This document shows positions 57,397 through 64,000 of a stretch of 64,000 nt of DNA, piece after piece (position 1 is the stretch's first letter; the number at the start of each line of letters is the position of its first letter). A program made the position numbers and the translations under genes. Below the pieces are notes generated by a model that searched no databases, was not told the DNA's origin, and worked only from the letters and a program-made list of their open reading frames with translations. Source of the stretch: Debaryomyces hansenii CBS767 (lineage: Eukaryota; Ascomycota; Pichiomycetes; Serinales; Debaryomycetaceae); assembly GCF_000006445.2 (NCBI RefSeq), contig NC_006047.2:620001-684000 (forward strand), written 5' to 3'.

Positions 57397-59175
57397 ATGT
57401 CAATAGATGAGTTGTCAGACGAAAGAAAGGACTTAATTTCCCAGTTTCAGGCTATTACAGGCTTGGGGCCAGAAGAAGAAACCGAGAACATACATAAATT
57501 GTTGAGGGTCAATGACTGGAACCTTAATAACTCAATTTCTACCTACTTTGATAGCAAATTTGCATCGGTCGAATCACAACCGATAAGTTCAGGGTTTGAG
57601 GAATTAGACAATCAGGATAACAACACGCACTTGAGTCACCGTTCGTTTGGTGATCGTGATAATGTCATGAATTTGCAGAGCCAATTCGCTTTGGACAGCT
57701 TCCTTCCACGATTACCCAAAGCTCCAAGAATCTCTAATAATTGGCAATTGGACGTCGGAATTCACTCTTCATTGAAATCTGCAAGTAGTACTTCTGATGC
57801 TAAGTCATGGGAACAGAAGAAATCACCGGTCACTTCCATTTGGTTAATATTGTTGATAATTCCAAAGGCCGTTTTGCAAATCATAATATCGATTTTCAGG
57901 TTTTTGTTTGGTAGCTCAGGCAATAGATCTACAAGTGTTAACAAATTTCCCAGAGGATTTGATTATGACAACTACGATGACAGCCATTCGTATTTAAGTT
58001 GGTTGGCAAGTGAACTCAACAGCGAGTCGGAAATGGATATAAATTCAAGCAACGAAAAGTTTGATGATGTGGTGGAGAAGGTTGAAGAAGTTGACGTAAG
58101 AAGACCTTCTGTTTTAGACAACTTTAATATAATTGACAGTGGTTTTAATGGAACACACGAGCAAACCCAAAGTAACTACACATGGTTGCTAGTAATATTA
58201 GTGAATAACGATCAGGAATCTCAAGACTTCTTACAAAACTTATTAATAAATGATCATTTCAACAGAATATTCAATAAGAATGATGGAATTTTCAAAGAGA
58301 CATCGATATATTTGAATAATGTTGAGAAGGACCCTGAGTCATTTGAAGTTGGCCAGGCATACAAAGTAAAGAAGCTTCCATATATCATGCTAGTTGGCAA
58401 TGTTTCGAATAATCCGTCTATATTATCATCTATGTCAATAGTCTATAAGTCAAACATTCCCCATGCATTTATAAGCAATGGAGAAAACATAGGAACCATT
58501 AAAAAGATCCTCAAAAATGTACACAAATTGATGGATAATTTCAATGCTCAGTTAATAACCCAGAGAATTGATAAGCAAGAGATAGAAATATCGCGTCTTT
58601 TAAAGCAACAACAGGACGATGCGTACACTGAATCATTAGAGAAGGATAGATTAAAGAGGGTTCAGAAGGAAAATGAAATCAAAATGAAACATGACCTTGA
58701 AGAGTTAGTAAAACTAAGAGAAAACTTCTTGTTCTCGTTAATCCAAACCAAGTGGTTCGAAGCCTTAAATGACGACTCGTCCCCCAAAATTAAAATTTCC
58801 ATCAAATTACCAAACGGTAAGAGAATTATCGAAGTCATCCTGACATCCATCACCGTCAACGACTTGCATTTGTATATCGAACTGAAGATTTTCGTCAACG
58901 ATTTAATAAATTCCACCTTGAACGATTGCAACAACGAAGACGAAATTTTCAGTTACATCAGCTCATTGCATTTACCCGATGAAACAATATCTGTGGATGA
59001 CTACGTAGAGAAATTTTCTTTCAAATTCGAGTTAATCCAACCTTTCCCGAAAAAGGTTTTTGCATCTACTAACAACCCTGTTAGCTCTATACCAGAATTG
59101 AAATCGGGTGTAAGTTTACTCGTTGAATATTTACAGGAGGATAGCGATGACTCTGAGAGTGACTATCAGACTTGA
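57397..59175 (+). CDS. UBX2: UBX2 (SEL1), ER membrane adaptor for Cdc48
   Basis: Ubx2 recruits Cdc48 to ER and mitochondrial degradation complexes. A UBA-like domain covers residues 8-50 (QFQAITGLG...WNLNNSISTYF). A hydrophobic hairpin lies at about 147-172 (WLILLIIPKAVLQIIISIF). A thioredoxin-like UAS region covers about 245-380, a coiled coil about 385-440, and a UBX domain about 455-575 (IKISIKLPNGKRI). The 592 residues compare with 584 in baker's yeast. The start gives the expected N-terminal UBA. Confidence 0.93.
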   Translation: MSIDELSDERKDLISQFQAITGLGPEEETENIHKLLRVNDWNLNNSISTYFDSKFASVESQPISSGFEELDNQDNNTHLSHRSFGDRDNVMNLQSQFALDSFLPRLPKAPRISNNWQLDVGIHSSLKSASSTSDAKSWEQKKSPVTSIWLILLIIPKAVLQIIISIFRFLFGSSGNRSTSVNKFPRGFDYDNYDDSHSYLSWLASELNSESEMDINSSNEKFDDVVEKVEEVDVRRPSVLDNFNIIDSGFNGTHEQTQSNYTWLLVILVNNDQESQDFLQNLLINDHFNRIFNKNDGIFKETSIYLNNVEKDPESFEVGQAYKVKKLPYIMLVGNVSNNPSILSSMSIVYKSNIPHAFISNGENIGTIKKILKNVHKLMDNFNAQLITQRIDKQEIEISRLLKQQQDDAYTESLEKDRLKRVQKENEIKMKHDLEELVKLRENFLFSLIQTKWFEALNDDSSPKIKISIKLPNGKRIIEVILTSITVNDLHLYIELKIFVNDLINSTLNDCNNEDEIFSYISSLHLPDETISVDDYVEKFSFKFELIQPFPKKVFASTNNPVSSIPELKSGVSLLVEYLQEDSDDSESDYQT

Positions 59176-59389
59176 GTGAACCTCTCCGTGAAGTAGTAGC
59201 CCAGAATATATAGTAGTTTATAATAGAGCTTGTATTTTCTTTCAATAACCTGTAAACCAACTTTTTTTCTTGGTATATCAATTATCGCGGTCATTTACAG
59301 ATTAGTGAGGATATGAGAAGGAATGATTATATCCTTCCTTATTTGGCTTAGCAAACTATAATACTGTAGTCAATTAGCAAATATACAAT

Positions 59390-60811
59390 ATGGCCAGTAA
59401 GCTTTCCAAATTAGAGGCAGAACAGATGGCCATTAGAAGGCAATCTGGTACAATGAATAGGGGTAGATCACATTCCCCATCCAAATCCGGGCACAACAGC
59501 AGATCGTCTCTGATACTGAATGACGAATTTAATAGGGACTTAAAATGGTCAATAACGAACCACGATCCACTGGAAAGGCTTGTGCAGAAGGATATTGGTG
59601 AACAAAACGAGAACAAAGATGATGTGAATGAATTATGGATTAATGAAGTTAGTGAGGAAGAACATATTAGTGATAATGAAGATAATGAGAAATTCCACTA
59701 TGATGATACTGGAAATATATTACCAAACTACGCATGTCAAGATGATAAAATAAATGAAATTTCGTCTATTTTAGAAAATTCGAACTTGCATGACAGAGCG
59801 GTGACCAAAAGATTGGAAGAATTGACAGCTAACGAAAGAGCGTTTGCTAATGCGAAGAATATTGGTAGTAATGTTGATAAGGATTTTTTGGATAAGTTGA
59901 AAAACGACAAGCATGAATTGACTGGAAATGGATTGGACCTTAGTAAGAGTGAACAAGATGCTGCATCCAGGAAGCAGAAGCTTGAGAACTACTCTATTTA
60001 CAGAAAGAAGATTATTGATCAAGAAAATGATAATTTGAAACCAAATGAGAGCAACGAAGACGAGTCTTCGTCTTCAAGTGACAGACCTGAAGAATCAAAT
60101 GAAAAAGACTTTATGATTCCGTATACTTCAGCTGTTGAAGATAAGTTGGACTCTGAGTTTGCTTCAAAATTGAACGAAACAATCAAAGAAGGAGAAATTG
60201 ATTCAAATAAGAGCAATTCAAGAGCAATCCAAGTTATAACCAGAGGTAATTTCTTCCAATTGATCAATCCTAGAGTTAAACCAAAAATATTCCTTGTCTG
60301 TATGGATTTCTCACCTGAGTCGATATTTGCATTGGAATGGTGTCTTGGTACCGTTCTTGTAGATGGATCAGTATTATTTATTGTTTGTGTCATTGAGGAG
60401 AATGACAATAATCATCATTTAAAAGGTAATACCTTGAATGAATCCACAAGAGAAAACCAAAGGCTCAACACGTTAAATAAAGCGAAACAGCAAGTCTTAA
60501 ACTTATTGAAGTTAACCAAATTACAAATTCATATAGTCATTGAGATTATTCATCACCCAATTCCAAGACATTTGATTTTGGAAATTATTGAGAACTTACA
60601 GCCAACCTTGGCGGTAGTGGGTTCGAAAGGTCAATCTGCAATTAAAGGGGTGTTATTGGGTTCATTATCTAACTATTTGGTAACCAAACTGACAGTGCCA
60701 GTTATGGTTGTCAGAGAAAAATTGAAGAAGATCAATAGGTTCAAGACTGGGTCATCTGTTTTCTCGAATAACATTAAACCTTTGACATTGTCAGAAGCAC
60801 GGGTAGATTGA
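59390..60811 (+). CDS. UspA-domain (universal stress protein) family protein
   Basis: The N-terminal 270 residues are polar, Ser/Asn/acidic and probably disordered, with a basic patch (RGRSHSPSKS). The C-terminal domain (about 300-455) is UspA-like. It starts IFLVCMDFSPESIFALEW, and the nucleotide-binding signature GSKGQSAIKGVLLGSLSNYLV lies near 410-430, followed by VPVMVVREK. Such fungal proteins are known but poorly studied; several are phosphoproteins. The function is unassigned. Confidence 0.82.
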   Translation: MASKLSKLEAEQMAIRRQSGTMNRGRSHSPSKSGHNSRSSLILNDEFNRDLKWSITNHDPLERLVQKDIGEQNENKDDVNELWINEVSEEEHISDNEDNEKFHYDDTGNILPNYACQDDKINEISSILENSNLHDRAVTKRLEELTANERAFANAKNIGSNVDKDFLDKLKNDKHELTGNGLDLSKSEQDAASRKQKLENYSIYRKKIIDQENDNLKPNESNEDESSSSSDRPEESNEKDFMIPYTSAVEDKLDSEFASKLNETIKEGEIDSNKSNSRAIQVITRGNFFQLINPRVKPKIFLVCMDFSPESIFALEWCLGTVLVDGSVLFIVCVIEENDNNHHLKGNTLNESTRENQRLNTLNKAKQQVLNLLKLTKLQIHIVIEIIHHPIPRHLILEIIENLQPTLAVVGSKGQSAIKGVLLGSLSNYLVTKLTVPVMVVREKLKKINRFKTGSSVFSNNIKPLTLSEARVD

Positions 60812-60994
60812 TTATAGGTTTATTTGCAGTAATTTATTAAACTAACAATTTTTCTGCTTCTCTAGTTCGTCCATAAAAACTTTTACAATCATGAATACTT
60901 TTAGTTCATCATTTCTTGAATATTTAATTAGCCTGTTCTTTTAGCTCTATACGATTTATAGTAAATATAAAATAAATACATAAAATGCAGTTCA

Positions 60995-62233
60995 TTAAAA
61001 ATACAATTCTGTGAATGACTTCTTCCCTGTGAAAGACAGATTGCATTCAGAGTTTGTACACTTCCTTGGTGCATACACCAAAGGGTTGTCGATCGTTAAC
61101 TTTTGATTTTGTTTTCTCCGCCCTGAAGGCCTGTTCCCTATGTTCTTTACACATCTTCCACAATATATATGACCACACTTTGCAACAAATACACGTTTTG
61201 ATAAGTCGACATCAACAGGTAAGCATTGTCTAATACAGAACCATGGTGCTTGCACTTTGTAATCCTCACAAAACTTTTTAAAATTTTCTTCATCATTGTA
61301 ATATACATCAGGCTTAAAATCGTCTGGAATACCTTCGCCTAAAATTATGCCACATAAGTCGCAGCATATATTTGAGTCAGGTTTAATGTCATTAGTATAC
61401 CCAGGCAATTCTTTCTCTGCAATTTCCTTTTTGTTTTTTAATGCAGCCCTGTTAAATATATTCTCATTTTGTAATCTCTGATCTACTGCATTTTCATTAT
61501 CCCTTTCAATTCTTGCCATGACAGACCCTTCGACTGCGTCTGCATTAGGAAGGTCTTCGTGACCATTCCAATTTCCATATAGATTGTGATATAATTGTTG
61601 TGATAGTACAAAATGATCCAATGCAACAAAATCGTTTCTTGGAGGTCTCATTCTCCTTGCCCTTCTTGATCTTAAGGGATTCCGACGAGGCGGCTCTGTG
61701 TATCTGAGACCTCGTTCGCTTTCAGATCCTGAGAAAGACGTACTACTGTTTTCGTTGGATTGAAATACCCCTATTGGGGTTTCAATTCCTTGCACTCTCC
61801 GACGAAGACTATCAGATGCATAACTAGGGAGCATATCTACTGGCGGAATGAGCTGTCTTTCTGCTGGGCGTTCATCAATAATTTGTATGTCATCCTCATC
61901 ATCATTATGTCGCCTCCTGACATTCCTTGATTGATCCATATGTGCTGCGTTACTACGACGCCGTATTATTCTGGGTGCTCTCTCGTTAGCATTCATGGTA
62001 TTTGCTCCTGTTATTTGTATGTCATCATCGTCATTATGCTCCCTAACAAAAAGAGGTTCTTCACTATTCGTAATGTTATTGCTACCGAAGCTGGACTCAC
62101 GATTATCTTCCTCATCATCCGTCAAAATCTCTATGACTTCTTGCTGGGAGTCTAAGGCACCATTTTCGCCCTCATTCTCCATATTTGCTAAATATTCGCC
62201 ATTCCGGCTCATGTCTATAGGGTCTTTGGGCAT
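60995..62233 (-). CDS. SLX5: SLX5-like subunit of the SUMO-targeted ubiquitin ligase
   Basis: Slx5 binds SUMO chains and pairs with Slx8 to ubiquitinate sumoylated nuclear proteins. Three SUMO-interacting motifs are visible near the N-terminus: VIEILTDDEED at 33-43, DDIQITG at 70-76 and DDIQIIDE at 114-121. The C-terminal RING (about 290-405) begins CCDLCGIILGEG and continues through FVAKCGHIYCGRC to RKCTNSEC. It is 412 residues. The layout, rather than overall identity, supports the call. Confidence 0.85.
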   Translation of the reverse strand: MPKDPIDMSRNGEYLANMENEGENGALDSQQEVIEILTDDEEDNRESSFGSNNITNSEEPLFVREHNDDDDIQITGANTMNANERAPRIIRRRSNAAHMDQSRNVRRRHNDDEDDIQIIDERPAERQLIPPVDMLPSYASDSLRRRVQGIETPIGVFQSNENSSTSFSGSESERGLRYTEPPRRNPLRSRRARRMRPPRNDFVALDHFVLSQQLYHNLYGNWNGHEDLPNADAVEGSVMARIERDNENAVDQRLQNENIFNRAALKNKKEIAEKELPGYTNDIKPDSNICCDLCGIILGEGIPDDFKPDVYYNDEENFKKFCEDYKVQAPWFCIRQCLPVDVDLSKRVFVAKCGHIYCGRCVKNIGNRPSGRRKQNQKLTIDNPLVYAPRKCTNSECNLSFTGKKSFTELYF

Positions 62234-62661
62234 TGCAAAATTTTAATCTTAATTCAAATGCCACTCAACTAGCTTCAATCAATAGATCTATATTTTTTCT
62301 CTTTAAAACACCAAACACACAGCTTCTTTTCTATATAGGGATACAAGTTCAGAGCAACTCAATACGATATATGGTTTAAGTACTAAGTTTGTTCGATTTT
62401 GATAACACCATTTTATGAACACAAAACTGAAATTTAGTAATATACAAGCACAACGATAATTAAGTAACGATTATATTTAAAATGCCATATTGAATGAATA
62501 ACTATAAATGTTAAGACCTATTTTATGTGAAACATACAAAGTGAAGAAAACAATACAAGAAACATCTTCTTGAATTTTTTAAAATAAAATACATGAATTG
62601 CTTATAATGAACAGAAACTTGAAGATGGTATGAAAGAAAGAAATATATAAATCCGTTAGAT
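62234..62661. other. Intergenic region between SLX5 and NOP1
   Basis: This is the SLX5 upstream region and NOP1 3' flank; both genes are on the minus strand. It is AT-rich. I looked for box C/D-like and tRNA-like signals and saw none. No ORF is supported. Confidence 0.45.
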
Positions 62662-63651
62662 TTATTTCTTTAAACCACTTCTGACGTAACGACCGACAAC
62701 AATACAATGGTCTCTTTCATAAGGTTCTAAGGTTAATTGTTCTAATGGCTTGATTCTTTCTTCTCTCAATTTTTGGACTTCTCTGGCAAAAACGGTTTCA
62801 GCATCAACAGTGGAGTCAATACAGTTAGCCTTAATGGAGATGACAACGGTACCTTGATCCTTTAAGAATAAATGGGAGTTCAAGGCAATAATACGGGCTT
62901 GATCTGGTTGGGCGACATCGGCGAAAACAGCGTCAACCATACCAATCAACATACGGTATTTTTGTGGGTGACGAGCATCGTCAATAATTGGGATGACATT
63001 AGGTCTCTTCTTGGCCATACCAATCAATTCTCTACCTGGTCTGTGAGAGAATTCAACGGCATAAACCATACCTTCTGGACCAACAACATCAGCGACGTGC
63101 GAAACAGAAGTACCAGAAGCAGCACCCAAATATAACACCTTCTTACCTGGAGCAATACCTAATTCATCGATACCACCCATAATACCAGCAGCCAACTTAG
63201 ATCTGAAAGGATTCCACACACGGTATTCGATCTTGGTTGGAGCAGCACCTTCTTCCTTGGATGGCTCTTCAATCGAGATTCTCTTTTCACCGTACACAGA
63301 TTCACCTGGAGCAATGTTTCTGGTAACTAATAAATCTTCCTTACCTCTGGCAATGAAGACACCGGCGTGTCTGTGTGGTTCGATAACAACCTTAGCACCG
63401 CCTCTGGCACCACCTCTAGCACCACCACGGCCACCTCTAGCACCACCTCTTGGACCACCACGGCCACCACGGCCACCTCTGTCACCGCCGAATCCACCTC
63501 TGGATCCACCACGTCCACCTCTGTCACCGCCGAATCCACCTCTGGATCCACCACGGCCACCACGAGCACCACCGAATCCACCTCTGGATCCACCACGGCC
63601 ACCGAATCCGCCTCTATCACCGCCTCTACCTCTTGGAGCACCGAAAGCCAT
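62662..63651 (-). CDS. NOP1: NOP1 (fibrillarin), box C/D snoRNP methyltransferase
   Basis: This nucleolar enzyme 2'-O-methylates rRNA. Residues 5-85 form a Gly/Arg-rich domain of RGG and FGG units. The methyltransferase domain follows, with the family's [17 protein letters not shown] block. The SAM loop [15 protein letters not shown] is near residue 172. HRPGRELI and [13 protein letters not shown] follow, and [12 protein letters not shown] lies near the end. It is 329 residues, full length. Codon use is that of a highly expressed gene. Confidence 0.97.
   Translation of the reverse strand: MAFGAPRGRGGDRGGFGGRGGSRGGFGGARGGRGGSRGGFGGDRGGRGGSRGGFGGDRGGRGGRGGPRGGARGGRGGARGGARGGAKVVIEPHRHAGVFIARGKEDLLVTRNIAPGESVYGEKRISIEEPSKEEGAAPTKIEYRVWNPFRSKLAAGIMGGIDELGIAPGKKVLYLGAASGTSVSHVADVVGPEGMVYAVEFSHRPGRELIGMAKKRPNVIPIIDDARHPQKYRMLIGMVDAVFADVAQPDQARIIALNSHLFLKDQGTVVISIKANCIDSTVDAETVFAREVQKLREERIKPLEQLTLEPYERDHCIVVGRYVRSGLKK
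63481..63561 (-). repeat. 42-bp tandem repeat in the NOP1 RGG domain
   Basis: On the plus strand the block beginning GTCACCGCCG at 63481 recurs at 63523, a 42-bp (14-codon) period, with near-identical sequence through the GGATCCACCACG end. It encodes successive [14 protein letters not shown] units. Confidence 0.7.
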
Positions 63652-64000
63652 TTTCTATTGTATATTTATAAGCTGTTAAAACGAAGTATAGAAACCGTTA
63701 ATACAATTCAATAGTGTTCTTGAATCTATAAACCTTTCTAGTATGGTTTTTTTTCTATTATTCGATGGAGTGAAAATTTTGTATCTCTGCTCGGAAGTCG
63801 GGTAACCCTCGACGTTACGTAAGTCGCACCTTCTTAACTATGGGAGCTGAGTCGAATGTCACTAAAAGTCGCATATGAGACTTAACTATGGGACCCAGTA
63901 GTTTAAAACGGTATTGACAGCCTTGTGTTTGTAATTGTAGGTCGATATTAACCTAGTTGGGTTTGGGAGAATTATTTTAGTATATTTCCCAACTTAGACG
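63652..64000 (-). promoter_or_regulatory. NOP1 upstream region
   Basis: A perfect RRPE, TGAAAATTTT, lies at 63771-63780, 120 bp upstream of the ATG. A Reb1-type CGGGTAA is at 63799-63805. A duplicated composite element pairs AGTCGCA (63822-63828 and 63867-63873) with the 13-bp direct repeat CTTAACTATGGGA (63833-63845 and 63881-63893). No further gene starts before the window end. Confidence 0.6.

Noticed and set aside
63233..63679. Proline-rich ORF opposite NOP1
   Set aside because: It is the antisense of the Gly/Arg-rich repeats; the fibrillarin frame is unambiguous.
1..64000. Transposon, CRISPR, viral or toxin-system elements
   Set aside because: No reverse transcriptase, integrase, transposase, LTR pair or spaced repeat array was seen on either strand.

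Overview
This is an ordinary gene-dense stretch of a budding-yeast nuclear chromosome. It is AT-rich and almost intronless, with about 43 protein genes on both strands, one tRNA gene and short intergenic regions. The proteins read as Saccharomycotina orthologues. Their closest feel (GPD1, MCR1, RPS23, PEX20, the HAK-type potassium transporter) is the CTG clade, most likely Debaryomyces hansenii or a close relative. CTG codons are rare. One in MTM1 (codon 53) falls where homologues carry a small residue, which fits CTG read as serine. The species is inferred from recalled family resemblance, not from a search.

Layout. 0-9 kb: the 3' part of KOG1, then MTM1, a Pil1/Lsp1-like eisosome protein whose first exon is only five bases, a MICOS subunit and RSM22. 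9-24 kb: RPS27, a large membrane protein I do not recognise, an F-box/LRR protein whose 5' end is unresolved, a PMT1/PMT5-type mannosyltransferase, MED21, PIB1, the divergent ribosome-biogenesis pair RRP3/SSF1, VMA22 and PCD1. 23-32 kb: GPD1 with a 1.1-kb upstream region, PEX20, the NAD(P)HX dehydratase, MCR1, DBR1 and tRNA-Gln(UUG). 31-43 kb: a LisH/WD-type protein, ANT1, RPS23, SPN1, SCD6, a HAK potassium transporter broken by one in-frame TGA, and FMO1. 43-54 kb: CTF4, TOM5 (49 codons), NAT3, an IFRD-family protein, a DOG-like phosphatase, a Zn2Cys6 regulator whose zinc cluster is split by a 61-nt intron, and a seven-helix membrane protein. 54-64 kb: GUT2, a 1.6-kb gap, UBX2, a UspA-domain protein, SLX5 and NOP1.

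Themes. There is no cluster or mobile element. Several genes touch glycerol and osmotic or ionic balance: GPD1 makes glycerol 3-phosphate, GUT2 oxidises it, and the potassium transporter appears inactivated. Peroxisome functions (PEX20, ANT1, possibly PCD1), mitochondrial biogenesis (MTM1, MICOS, RSM22, TOM5, MCR1) and ribosome production (RPS27, RPS23, RRP3, SSF1, NOP1) recur. Recognisable control sites include PAC/RRPE boxes at ribosome-biogenesis promoters and an MluI box before CTF4. I found no undescribed multi-gene system. The most useful observations are the HAK nonsense codon, the three gene models that depend on splicing, two upstream ORFs that overlap main start codons as ATGA, and several palindromic promoter elements.
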